From Ischnura elegans (lineage: Eukaryota > Arthropoda > Insecta > Odonata > Coenagrionidae), in contig NC_060254.1 in assembly GCF_921293095.1 (NCBI RefSeq), positions 64,402,069-64,466,068 on the forward strand: a stretch of DNA of 64,000 bases, given 5' to 3'. Every line of letters begins with the position of its first letter. Position 1 is the stretch's first letter. The notes under the pieces were generated by a model. That model was not told where the DNA came from. It worked only from the letters and a program-made list of their open reading frames with translations, and did not search any database. The translations under genes and the position numbers were made by a program. Shown one piece after another: positions 40,036-52,370 of this stretch.

Positions 40036-42652
40036 GAAGAAATGATTATATCTTTGTAATACTAAAGAAAACGTCTCAACTTTGTGAGGCAGTCCGCGGT
40101 ACGAGGAAGAAAATTGAAGGTAGGGATGAAAAATAAAATTCATAAAGTGACGACCTCACGCCCCAAGGATAGTATCCCGACGATGTCCACGTGAAACAAA
40201 ATAGTCTGGAGATAGGGACGGTTTCCTGGAGCGAGCGTTGGTATAGCCAGTGACGGCGGAAGGTTCTAGTCGTAGGAGAGAGGGAAGCAGAGGAGTAGTC
40301 GGGTCGCGGTGACACTTTAGGAGATTAGGCAATGTCCGGGATCTAGTATAGGGCTATTCTCTGCGCAGCTGCCGCTTTGGCTAAAATTATTTTTAATGTG
40401 TGTTTGAAGTTATCATGCGTCAAACGGCCTTATCTCTACATATTCAGAAAGTAGCTGACTCTAAACCACGCTATTTTGATTAACCTCAATTTATGTGAGA
40501 AATTGAAAGGATGAACAGTTTTAAAATCGGAATCTATCTTACAATAATGTTTGCTTGATATTTTATAATGAAATAACTTTGCTGCGGAGAGCATGGAAAC
40601 ATGAATTACGTAACAGCTATCGCAGTTTAGCTTAACTTAAACTATAAAATTGAGAGAGTAAATTTTAGTGGGCAACGCAACTTTGCAGAATTCAGACCCG
40701 AAAGAAATGTTTAAAGGTTTTGTAAATTGTATATTTCCTATAAATTACAGTAATTCAAACTTCTTTCGGAAATAAAGTAACTTAAAAAACAATTTTTTCC
40801 CCTGAATTCCCACAAATCCGGGCAAGGTAAGTCTGTTTGCACGAAATGTAAAAAGTAATGTGCATTTTATAAATATTTGATTTGAATTGCCAAAACGATG
40901 AAAAATTATCACTATGTACATGTAACGATAAATATTTGGTGTTTTATGTAGTGAAAACAGAAAGAATTAGTCAAAAGAGTCCACTGTACTCGCTGTTTGA
41001 CTATGCATGAAATTAATAAGTAATGTAAAACTTTTGCTTAAAAAAAAAATAATCAATTTTATGTTAAATGATTATATAGTGCACAATATCTTCAAATTGA
41101 TTTGAAAAGTAATATTTTTCACTGTTTAATAGTTTAAATTAAAAGCATAAGTTTAACGTCAGAAAAATATGTTGCCCGTATTAGGGTTAACTCAGCGATG
41201 TAATCGTGAATAGAAGAAATTCTGTGGATAGGTTTCGTGCGGCGGGGGAGGGCGATGCGGTCCCTGACCGCGGGTAAGTCCATGTGGGAGTACGTAGCAA
41301 AGGAGTACCTAGTTGCGTTGGCAGTGAGGCGCCCGGAGATTAGGCAATATCCAGGATCCTGTGCCGGGCACCCCTAATAATTTGCTACTCAGCTGCTGCC
41401 ATGGCTAAATTACTGAAATGGATATTCATGCTTTGGTACTTTACAATGAATTGAACTACCTGGAGAGACATCTACTTAATTGATATAAAATGTACCAAGT
41501 AAACTTTTCACGAAATTGAGATCATAACAAAACTAATTTCTGTTTATTTACGCTACCCTTCCCCTATAATTTTAGAAAGTGGTTGACTATAATGTAAGTA
41601 ATTTAGAGTATCCTCAATTTATGCTAAAAATTAATGTGAAATTTTTAAAGTCAGTAGGTATCATCGTAGAACACTCAAGACTCTCATAGGTCAGGAAATC
41701 TATAACAGCGATCACAAGAAAGATCACACTATGCTTTAGGTAAGATGACTAAATTTATCTGCGATATAAATATATTTATTTTTTGAACAAGATTCTTGAT
41801 TACAAAAATGCAGAATTATAAAAAAGATAACAAAACAAACAGTGTAAAATGCCCTCAAAAGTAACAAATAAGTTTATATTTTACTTTTAGGTGCATTTTA
41901 CACAATTTTCGAGAAAGCCTCTTTTCAAAATCCTATTTTCTTTTATTTTCTTTTTGTACTTCTAGTGGTAAATCTGTAATGGATTGAACTTCAGCTGTTA
42001 AAAAAATTCTGCTCAAAAAAATAATTTTCGCTACCTTTAGAGAAAATTTAAGCCTATTTTTCTATATGGAGATTTTAAAAAATAATTAGAACACAATGTT
42101 TCTAATGCGTGATTATTGATTATTGTATTGCCTTCAAGCAGCAACAAGTAAGAATAATTTCTAGCCGATTTGACAGTTGGAAGTGGGCTGGATAACATGT
42201 ACAAAATTCAATCGATGTAAGAGACAACAAGACGGAAAAAGTGCATTATTTCATCGGTCTAATTATTGGATGGCTGCTTCTAAGTTTTAAATTCAAATTT
42301 AAATAGAAATGTAGCAATTACCGCGCTAACCTTGGTTTTTTAAATACTTTTGTGCTATACTTTAACTACGAACCTTTGATGCCAGGAAGATCAGGTAAAT
42401 ATATGGTATCATTTTGTATCATGAGCTGTGCTATCATTTTTTATTTAAAGGCTAGATTTAGAGGTTTACCACTATGTTAAAAAAATTGCGAAACTAAAAT
42501 TTTTGAAAAGATGGATATTATATGGATGGGGTAATATTACTCCCATAGCACAAAAATTGTTAATCAATTCGAAACAGAGTAGCCTTCCCGTTGGCCATGT
42601 AAGGCAGGAGTTCAATGGTGTCAGGCTCAACTTTGTGGAAGTTGAAGTTCAT

Positions 42653-42947
42653 AAATGAAAAAACGACTTCATTTTCTTCCACTAATTTATTGTCACGGTA
42701 CGACATGTTTCAACCTTGAGCGGTCATTTACGAGTACAAAAATTTGTCAAAAGTCGGGTAAATTTATACCAGGAAGGGACTTGGGGAAGGGACTTGGGGA
42801 CCCCCTCCAACCTCCCCAAGTCCCTTCCTGGTATAAATTTACCCGACTTTTGACAAATGTTTGTACTCGTAAATGACCGATCAAGGTCGAAACATGTCGT
42901 ACCGTGAAAATAAATTAGTGGAAGAAAACGAAGTCGTTTTTTCATTT
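42653..42947. repeat. large foldback element, about 137-bp arms
   Basis: Arms 42653-42790 and 42811-42947 are inverted copies with about 20 bases between them. Only a handful of mismatches separate the arms, so the foldback is either young or maintained. The arm carries GGTCGAAACATGTCGTACC followed by GTGAAAATAAA, again similar to Penelope-type tails. Direct 14-bp copies of TGTAAGGCAGGAGT lie at 42598-42611 and 42947-42960 and may be a target-site duplication. The two opposed ORFs in this segment are mirror images produced by the palindrome. Confidence 0.85.
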
Positions 42948-43740
42948 GTAAGGCAGGAGTCTTATACTTTTTATAATGCAAGGGTCAAAAATCAATATCA
43001 CATCATCTGGTGGGCCAGATTGCTCTCTGCCACTTACTTTATCACCACATCAATAAAATAAAAAATACAATTTCACAGTGCAATAATCTTTATTGGCTTT
43101 AAATTTCAATAAAGCTATGTGATTTTTGACATTGTTTATTTTTGGCTAGTATTTCGTTTGCGAGCGCGGTGTGATACAATATTTTCTTTAGCCACTAGGG
43201 GCCGCAAGAAATTAGCCGGCGTGCCACGGGTTGAAGATCCTTGATGTAAGGTATTCCGAGCAAGAAAGATAGCGGAAGAGAGTTGAATAGGAAAATGAAT
43301 AAAGAGATGAGCCGACGCTGGCCTCACGTCCCAAGGATGGTGACCCGGAGATGTCCTCGCGAAAAGAAGACATTCCGGGGATAGGGGGTGAGTTTCCTGC
43401 GGCTGTAGTGCGGGCTCTGATCGCGGTGAGGTTGTATGGGAGGTGGGTCGCGGTGAGGAGTCGAGAAAGGGGAGGAATCCTTTTGTCGTGCCTTTGGAGT
43501 GAGAGAGAGATTCCGGCCGTGGATGCAATATGGATGCACCGCCAACGCGAACTCGTGCGTCACGCTTGGATAGTGCCTTCGTCGCCCCATCTCACTTACA
43601 ACCATTCAATTCAAACAGAACGCCGTCCTCCACAGAAAGAGGAAATTCCCATGAAAGTGGAAGAATCCTCGTGAATAACTACACATATCTTTCTTTCAAG
43701 ATTTGGTGCGTGTGATTATTGTTAACCCCGAATAAAAAAA

Positions 43741-44112
43741 AAATCACCTACTCTTCCTATTTATTATTTGATTTATTATTTTGTTTACTAATTGTTCAAG
43801 TGATAATCCTTATCCTGATATAACTGTACAACATGCCTTCCTTTTTAGATTTGTTTCAGAATATTTAGTTCCTTATTTTTTCAGCTTACTGTACCATTAG
43901 TACCTGAGTCCGCTTAATGTACCTCAATTCACTTTCGAGATAGCTTAATTTTTTATCGATTAGAACATCAATAAAAAAGGCTGTTCGGGCATTAGTGATG
44001 CATTATTTTAACTCCTAATATCAAAGAATTAGCTACTCTTCCTATTTATTATTCGTTTTAATATATGATTTAAGTGATAATACTTATTCTGATGTAATTG
44101 TACAACTTAAAT
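43741..44112. repeat. direct duplication pair, about 283 bp apart
   Basis: About 43741-43835 and 44025-44112 share CTACTCTTCCTATTTATTAT and AAGTGATAAT(C/A)CTTAT(C/T)CTGAT. Confidence 0.75.
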
Positions 44113-45344
44113 ATGGAAAAATATTATATACTCGTCACACTTCAAGTAATAGAGAACAAACTAATCATAGTCCTGTAAAACCTAGAGGTGCAAATAAAGT
44201 TACTCGTGGATGAATTTTGGAACGATATTTGCCAATGCTCAACTCCAGGAGAAATGCAGCGATGTTTAGATTTGTAACTTCAGATATTTGACCAATATGA
44301 AATTTGACAATTATACACGTGAGAGCAAAATATAACAAATTTTTCCCGCTACTGGCTTCAATATATATGAAATATATAATATTTTGCAGACAAATAATCT
44401 TTTACGAAAAAATGGTAGTTGCTGCGCTTTAACGAATAACCAACGGTGGACGGAATATAAATCTCATTCCCACTAAACCTTGCCCTGCACTCAGAAGTAT
44501 TAATTTACACCCTTGTACTATGCACCCAAATATGTGTATAATTATATCCATGAAAATTTTAATCGGAATCTTGAAAGTCTTCTTGAATTCTCAAAAAAAA
44601 AACTGTTTTGTTCCGTAGATTATAGGAATCGTAGCTGATTTTTTTTATGTTCGGAGTTAGGATGACGGATAGCTACTGTGGAACCAACCTTTTTTCCTGT
44701 TCCACTCATTTAAATATTTTGATATCGTCCTGAAAGTGAAATGGCGAATAACATTAACTACTGAGATACCTTGAAATTTGATAGAGTTAAATCATCCGAA
44801 GTTCATTTTTTATTACATTATATATTACAATAGCCAAATCCCAATAAATCGCACTGACTTTTTTGTAAACATTGGTAACTGTACACCTAAAACTTAGGAA
44901 TCACGTAGATGAGACTAATAGAAGGAAGCATTTATGAAGCAAATCATCTCTGATTTTCTTAGATCATGCTCATTTAGGTCATAAATATGGTAAATACAAA
45001 ATACCAGTAGTTTTCTTGTCACTTTTACGACTGAAAGGATTAGCTGACGAAATGTACCAAAAAGGTTATAAAAAAATCTTGCACACTGAGAAATCCATCA
45101 GTAAAAATATAGGTATTATCTATATATTTTAAGGTTTGCAGTAGGTTGCAGTGGATGACATAAAAACATCCACACATTCTTGTTTTTTTTCTACTTTCCA
45201 CGAGAGGCAGTTGGGGTCACACAAATGTAACCTCCAGTGTACACGAGAGAGGAAGGATCAAATCATGGCGAAAACATTTGCCTGCGTTCATACCATATAA
45301 TCCTTACTTGCTGGGTAGGTACTACTCTCCGCATCAACTAGGAA

Positions 45345-45680
45345 TCCAGTGCACATTCACGTCTGCTCCGCGCGCGAAGGCAAGGGATATGGTCCACGAG
45401 GGGAATCTTCAAGGCCTGAGGTCAGCCGGCGTGGACCACCTAGCTACGTGATGCTGGCGATAAAATATTCAGGGGATCACGCGAATGCTGCCGACTTGGT
45501 TCCGTGCACACGGCGTGGACGGTCAGCGGACGTGAAATTCTGTAATGCGTGTCATCACTATTGGAGCAATGGACTCAACACACAATATTCCAAGCACAAC
45601 ACGTGCGATACACTACTTATTGCGGTACATCTTCTCACCATGGTGATATTTACTCCCATAAAAGCCGCATATGGACGTAG
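45345..45680. other. GC-richer island in dpr intron
   Basis: This CpG-containing stretch stands out from the AT-rich surroundings and carries a 111-codon plus-strand frame with no recognised domain. An imperfect inverted pair GGTCCACG...CGTGGACC lies inside. It could be a regulatory element, an old exon or part of a transposon. Confidence 0.3.
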
Positions 45681-46957
45681 GTGATTACATTTTTACTATC
45701 AATATATCTAAAAACATCTCAGGAATATCTAATAAAGAAAGGAATCCTAAAGAATATCTAAAAAAATTATATTAGCTGTAACTTATAACTCAAAAAAGCA
45801 CTTAAAGGTTTATTATAAAATAATTTCGGTAGCACAGTAAATAATAATAGTTTAGCTAAACCCACAAAGCTAAAATTAAGCTCACTACATACGATGAAAA
45901 TTAAAGGCAACAAAATGATATTGAATGATCACCGTAAAAGACATGGAAAATTATCGGTAAAAATCTCGAATTGACATGCTATTGCTAAACAAAAGGAGCT
46001 CGTGTTGTAGCAGTATCATGCCAAATTCGCTAACATAAGTTCTTTGTACCTGAAATATGAAAACTATACTCGGCAGATGAAATTAATAATCTTGTAGCTT
46101 TCATAACAGGCTTTAAATAACTGAACACAATTCCTAATATCAATCACTAATACGTATCAAAAATTCTATTTAAAGAGGCTAGTTCTTGAGCGATTCTTCA
46201 TAGACAACTCATTAATACTACTTTGATACAAACCTACATCCTAGGCTTCGTATATATTATTTTGTATATATTCGTCAGAGTAAGCAGTTGCATATAATTT
46301 CTACTGATAACAAAATTTAAAGGAAATTTAATCTTAGAAGTAAATTAAGTCAAGCCGAAAGGGGACTACAGATATGCTCATTAATATAAATCTCCACTAT
46401 TTATTTGACCTTCAATATACCTCCTCTGGTCTGAAAAAGTAAATTTGAGAGATATCAATTTATACCACTTCGAAAGTCAATGCACTAGTCTCACACTCTT
46501 TCTCGTTACTCCTTCGAATTGAAAAATCAAATATTGATCCATCCTCTTCTTTGAAGAGGCGTGTTTGTAGGCTGTCTTCCGTAGGAGAAGCAGTGGGAGA
46601 AGAGACTGATTGCGGAAAATCACGAAGATGTTATAAATTGAGATGAATGAATAATAAAACGTTTTCATCGGAGGAGATAAATGGTATGATAGCACGGAAT
46701 TCACGCATAAAAATATTATAAATTAAAGAGCAGAGCGTTGAGATTCAATGGCGAAGACCAATGTAAAACGTTATGAATATGGTAGATCTTGGTGAGGTAA
46801 GCGTGTATTTAAAGAAAATTAAAAGAACAAAGCCGAAATCAAGCGCAGTATATGCTTTAAAAATTTAAATGAAATTGAATCGTCTCCGTGAAAGTAATTG
46901 AATCATGAAGCAGAGCAAAATATTAACTTCGCGAAATTTAAATTAAAGTAAGTGAAT

Positions 46958-48320
46958 TTTTGCAATGCTCAAAAATGTTTTAATGCTGATCCTCACATGT
47001 ATTTAATTCTTATTTTTTAACGTCGCTCGTATTGCCTTTCCATAATTTCTTCAGTATCAGAATAATGCCTAAGGAATAACATTACAAGCATAGTATTTTT
47101 TAGAAAATATTTTTTTCTAAAAATCCCTTTTACCCTCTATATGATAAAATAGGAAGACATGTTAAGGAAATGAAAAATGATTCGGTGGGAGAAATGGAAA
47201 GTTAAGGGAGAGAAGAAAGTGTAGCTGGAGAATGGGGCGATTGTAATGGAGGGATGAAAGAGATGAATGGATGGGAAGTCATAGAGGGAAGAGAAAGGTG
47301 AGGGAGAAGATTGGAGGTTGATAGGTGAATCGAAGACTCTGGAAAGAAAACATAGCAGGCGAAAGAAAGCTTTCAAGGAGGCGAGAGCGCAGAGTGAAGA
47401 GGGGTGCGGAAAGTAAGGGGGGATTAAGACGTGGAGGAAAGGTTGTTTGTTTTCTATTTCCATTTTTTTTAAGGGTTTGAGCCCTGCGAGATTGCTTGGA
47501 AAATTTTCCTTTAAAAACAGCACGAAAATTATAGCATCTGTGGATAAAAGCTGAGAAAGAAGAAAATACGCTTATATATTAACCGTCACGGTAAAATATC
47601 GATGATATGACGTAAATTTGCTCTGAATGGCTCCTTCTTGACCTCGGTATAAATAATTAACAGAATATTTCGCCTCATACATCATCAACCAAATATCATG
47701 GAATCATCTACATTTAATTATTATTAGAGAAGTGCTTAAGGACTTCAATAGGCTAGAAACAACTCATGAAAACAGTAATGGTCAATAAAAACTTCTACAT
47801 TCAATACCTAAACCTGAGATCTCGAAAATTCTAAGAAGCAATGTTATGTTTTCCATTCTCTGCCACGACTGTGATAACTATTACATTGGACTGACATCCT
47901 TATGTATAAAATAAAGAATTTCCCAACATGAAAGGTTAATTGAAAATAATGCTCAGATCTGTACATTAATAAATCATGTTATCGATAATAACTTCAAAAG
48001 CACCACATTTATATAGACAGGAAATAATTCAACTAAACCGTTGTTTAAATCTGCATAAAATATTAAAAGCCGTATTGAAATAACTGTCATTACTATAATC
48101 TGATGAACCTAATAATGGACATAATATCGCATAGCGTGTAAGAGAACAAATAACTGCACGCTTTATCAAATAAGATATTGTGATACACAGGTTTTTTGTA
48201 AGGCTCAAAAATGTTTTTGATGCTGTTCATCACATGCAGGTATGCGATTTTAATTTGACAATATCGCTCCTATTGGCTACTCAAATTATCTTCAATATCT
48301 TAATAATGCATAAAAGCCCT
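46958..48320. repeat. direct duplication pair, about 1.24 kb apart
   Basis: About 46958-47085 and 48188-48320 share GCTCAAAAATGTTTT(T)GATGCTG-like and TAATGC(C/A)TAA blocks with moderate drift. The second copy runs into CCCTGAGGAAG and GTCCAAAACGTAGG (48318-48355), a Penelope-tail-like phrase. Confidence 0.6.
47150..47430. other. purine-rich tract
   Basis: G/A-rich on the given strand; a 128-codon minus-strand ORF here is serine/phenylalanine/proline-rich and reflects composition rather than a gene. Confidence 0.4.
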
Positions 48321-49296
48321 GAGGAAGAAAATTAAATGTCCAAAACGTAGGTGAAATAAGGGTTCTTATTAATTGATCCACGTCTTAACAAATTGTCAGC
48401 TAATTTAGTACATTTCACAGTACAAAACACGAAAAATCTTAATCGTGACATTTCTGAAATGCAGGAGCTCTACACAGTTAAGACCTTGAAGAAGTAATTA
48501 CAAGAGTAATAAATAATTTTCCCTAACTGAAACATAAATTCCAGCGAAAGTACTTCAGCAACATGTGCCGTTTCGATTTTTAAGTTAATTATTAAACAGT
48601 AAGGAAAAATAAACCCACGGAAACTTGAAACCACAAAAAAACTGTAATCCTTTTATTACTGACGCACGATTGAAATATTTGAAAGAAAAAAATGTGCAGT
48701 AATTCATAAAAAGTTACGGTAAATTCAAACAATATCCCACCAATCTTAAACACTATGAAGGTTTGAAATAACATATTGTTTACGTGGTACCTAAGTAGGT
48801 AAATGGTAAATTTTCGGGTATATTATACGCATACGTCGTTATAATTCATCACAGTTCTCATAACGCTCAATTTTGGCGAATGATTCATGTTAAAAATATT
48901 ATGGAATCAATTTAAAGTGTTTGACTAATACAGGGAACGGTATTTTACATCAAGAAAGTCATTTAAATTTTGTGTAGTGATCCTTGATAGTAAATAATGT
49001 TATTGGGCTGATTGTTTAAATATAATCAGTATCTATAATTTAAGAAGAGTTCAGAGTTTGATTTGGGTTTAAATTAAAGTCGCAAGAGCAAATTCTAAGA
49101 AACTTCTAAGCCGACACTCGGCATAAGTAAAATACAGATGGATTAAAAAATGTATTTTGTGAGTTTCAATGAGGCTATAATTAATGACTTGGAGGGGCCT
49201 ATTTCCCTTAGCCTTATAACGTTTGACCACTAGTGAAGACTTAAATATCAAGACGAGTAATTATTCTTGATATGGGAATTATTTCTGCCATGTATA

Positions 49297-49346
49297 CAGT
49301 AAGTATATATTTTAAAAATATTTGTTTTAAAAATACATACTTACTG
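49297..49346. repeat. short hairpin downstream of a dpr donor site
   Basis: CAGTAAGTATATATTTTAAA and its imperfect inverse ending TACTTACTG face each other over about 50 bp. It lies 79-128 bases into the intron after the exon at 49425-49552. It is AT-rich, so some pairing is expected by chance. Confidence 0.55.
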
Positions 49347-49424
49347 CTTTACTAACTTACTTAAAAATATTTATGCCAACGGTTGAATAATGTAAGCATA
49401 CTCATGAATTATTATGGTACTAAC

Positions 49425-49552
49425 CTCACGGTTATGAGTCCAGTATATTGCAGGTGGCGGCTCCGGGCTGTGCTTCACGATGCACGTTAGATTGATGGTG
49501 CTGCCCTTGTTGATGTACATGTCTGGGCCACCAACAATTGTAGTGATCGGCT
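49425..49552 (-). CDS. dpr: Dpr-family gene, internal exon: first half of Ig domain 2
   Basis: Read on the minus strand, this 128-bp exon starts after the acceptor TACTTTCAG and ends at GTGAG|GTTAGT. Two bases complete a split codon (Glu if the previous exon ends in G), then 42 codons follow. The peptide has IVGGPDMYINKGSTINLTC, a hallmark of the second Ig domain of Dpr proteins, then KHSPEPPPAIYW. The first Ig cysteine is codon 23 and the core tryptophan is codon 37, a normal 14-residue spacing. NLT is a potential N-glycosylation sequon. The exon ends exactly after a codon (phase 0), which fits the phase-0 start of the exon at 30655. Known for the family: Dpr proteins are two-Ig surface receptors that bind DIP proteins and help specify synaptic partners. 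Which Dpr paralogue this is cannot be settled; the wording resembles the Dpr8/Dpr21 and Dpr6/Dpr10 groups. Overlapping plus- and minus-frame ORFs here are shadows. Confidence 0.93.
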
Positions 49553-51840
49553 CTGAAAGTACAAGAAAACCATTTCATGTCATTGTAGCAAGCAAAAAAA
49601 AGGGTGCTCAAATATTTCATTCAAACAGAAATACACATTGTTTATGGGTAAGGTATATTTTTGAAAGACCTTCTTGAAATCTCTATCCAAATCCATCATT
49701 TTAATTTACACAGGGTACATATTATTTTCATAAACACCATATCGGAGGTGATTGAGTGAAAATAAAGCACATTGATTCAAAATAAAAAATGGAAAATTGG
49801 TAGGTAAGTACGTCAAAACGTAAATGAAATACTCCATTTCCTTTGCGTCAATGGTAAAGATTTGAGGTAAACTAGGTCAACCTGTAAATGTATTATAAGG
49901 AAAAGAAAGTTAATAACAACTAGAACTGGTTTCAATAAAACCTTAACTTGCTAACACGAGGCACCTATTGTTGAAATGACGCAGGAAATAGAGGGAATTT
50001 CACAAACATATAGAGTGCTGTAACAAGGCATAGGAACAAGAAATTTATTTAAAAATGAACGAAAATTAAAATGAACGAAGAAAAAGGCTTAGCATCAAGA
50101 GCACGGAATTTTTCGTAAATTTGACGGAATTCAACTTGACCCATCATCATTTTTCTTACTTTACACTCGTTTATTAGTTCTTTTTTTCCTTCTCTACTCA
50201 TGGCCTATTAGATGTTGTTAGTGCTATTACTTTATTTTGTTACACCATGTGGGATATGAAATTGCAATACTGAGGAGTAATAACGTTTTTTTCATTTTTT
50301 CCTAGTGACACATATCTTATCTTTGTTGAATGTAATCAGATATTTTTTGCTAAAAATAAATTCATGAGAATTCACGGTGTTATATTTTATTAAAAAAACT
50401 AAAAAAGTATTTTACTAGAGTAAAAAAAGTGACTAAATAATCTAAATTTCCTCTGATTTCTTTATGCGGCAGTAAAACAAATAAATAACTTTCCCTCACA
50501 AAATGCAAAAATAAAATATTCTCTGGGATAGAGTTAACGAAAAATAGAATCGTCTAACTTATTTTCAGTTTTAAAAGCGCCTTACACAAATCCCTTGCAG
50601 CCTCATACGATTTTGTTCTTTTTATCACGTTTCAGGTAACTTATACGAATGTACCTATTAGAGACGAGCCAGCGATCAACATACTTAAAATGCATGCTCG
50701 GACAGCTCCACTTACACACACGCGAACAAGATGTGTAGCTATAAGATAAGATATATTACCGCCAAACAGATTTCAAATCAGAAATATCAATCCTTAATGA
50801 ATTTAATAAGGTTTTAATAGAAATTACATCCAGATAGTGAGCTTAGACTGTATTAACTGGTTGCAATAATAAAATAAGCGAAGTACATGCATCATTGCTT
50901 AGAAGATTCAGTCTTTAATTACTCACTAGCCTCAGAACTTGGAATTCATCTTCACATTGCAAGATATTTACGGTTCCCTTTCGATAGCGGCAAGAGGTTT
51001 GTTTATTGAGCAAGATGTCCAAGCACAGAAGCTGTATGACGTGGCGTAACTACAGTAATAAGAAACATTGTGAAGGACACATTCAAAGCAACCAACAGTG
51101 AAATAAGAGGATTTCAGAGCATGATATATACCTTAGTACTAACTTTGGTCGAAATCCGTGTATCAATATGGAAACACATGGTGGACAAACAAACAGATAT
51201 CCTCTTTCGCATATATCAGTTGATGTATTGTTTATTTGTCCTGTTACATTATTTGTATAGAGAGTTACGTTATTTGTTCTTTTACATCATTTTTATAAAG
51301 AATGTATATACTAGGGATTGAGAAAATAAATTATTTCCTCTCGACAAGGTTTACTTCATCCAGACTCCGATTTAATTATAAAATTGTCTCTTCTTCTCTC
51401 GTATAGGGTATAATAGCTTGGCACAAATAAAGAGGAAAATGATTTCAGTTTCAATGTGGACGTCGCGAGGCTCGTCTGAAATGAGACGGAAGAGGAAAAT
51501 CAACTGTGCTCGCATTTTGGTGGGGAATAATCGTACGCCCAGGGAATGGTGGTCGTGTATTTTTATTGCAACTCTCGGTCCCTCTTCTCAGGTCATTATC
51601 CTTCCCTCAGCCCCTTCACATCAGCTGCCACATTATCCACACTTTCTAACCAGTTCACTTTTCCTCGGAGACAAAATTGAAAAAGGAAATGAGTTTTTGT
51701 GAGGCGAAAAAAAAGTAGTTTCTCTCCCGCAAAGTGTGTAATGCATGTTGAGTTGAAAGAGATTGAATGAGAAGTAAAAATGGGGAACCTAGATTAATCT
51801 TTTATAAGGAAACGTTTAAGACGGGTATTTTAACCATTAA

Positions 51841-52370
51841 CCCGGTAACACCTGAATTAAAAAGTTTCTGCGATTTTTGTGATAATCGTGTATTTAAATG
51901 CCAATGAAATTCTAAGTCATTAGGTGGAAAATTTATTCTTTGAGCAGTAATAGTTACGCCTAGCGGTACCATATGGTACCACCAAAATATTTTGCATCAT
52001 AACATCCCAAATATAAGGCTCACATCAAATAACCATACTTTATATAATGTAAAAATAGTATAACAATCATAATTACATAATAAAACCTTTATATTAACAG
52101 TACATAAGGCGTAAGTAAAGAAAATCGAAATGCTTACTCCGAAAATTCCGTTTTTTTTTGGGCTTGTTGATAATTCTCAATTTTCAAACGGCTCTAAATA
52201 CGTTAATTACAGCTTTACAATAGCAAACTTTTCGGAAAAATATTATTGAAAATATTCTCATCAATTTGAAACTCTCAAAAACCATAATTAATTATGATAA
52301 ATGACAAAAAAGTTACGTTTACCTCTGCACTACCAGCTGGTACCATTTGGTACCGCTAGGAGTTAACGGG
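51841..52370. mobile_element. second TTAA-flanked piggyBac-like non-autonomous element
   Basis: The element is flanked by TTAA at 51837-51840 and 52371-52374. The left end begins CCCGGTAACACC and the right end, read inward, begins CCCGTTAACTCC, so the short terminal inverted repeats are imperfect. A GGTACC-based palindrome with the CTAGC shoulder lies inside (51961-51980), and a second copy is inverted beside the right end (about 52337-52359). At 530 bp it has no coding capacity. The layout parallels the element at 11634 but the palindrome sequence differs, so this is a distinct family. Confidence 0.78.

Larger units (their letters stand above)
39240..43545. repeat. four direct copies of a GC-richer module
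   Basis: Copies lie at about 39240-39580, 40073-40400, 41185-41440 and 43240-43545. Shared blocks include CTCACGTTCCAAGGA, CCCGACGATGTCC, AGTCTGGAGA and a CTGACCGCGGG block, with substantial drift between copies. AT-rich flanks following the first three copies are also related (for example TTTGCTGCGGA at about 39766 and 40570), so units of about 0.8-1.1 kb were duplicated. Minus-strand ORFs inside copies 1, 2 and 4 are not conserved as proteins. Confidence 0.7.
30656..49424 (-). other. dpr intron splitting Ig domain 2 (phase 0)
   Basis: This 18.8-kb intron is bounded by GTTAGT at 49424 and TGCTTTCAG at 30656 on the minus strand. Its contents are mostly repeats: a duplicated acceptor, SINE-like fragments, a 0.53-kb tandem duplication, three- and four-copy modules, a large foldback and a purine-rich tract. 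I see nothing beyond AT-rich DNA in 36460-38950, 44110-45340 and 45690-46950. Confidence 0.85.

Noticed and set aside
42655..42981. Two opposed ORFs with similar peptides
   Set aside because: They are mirror products of the foldback at 42653-42947.
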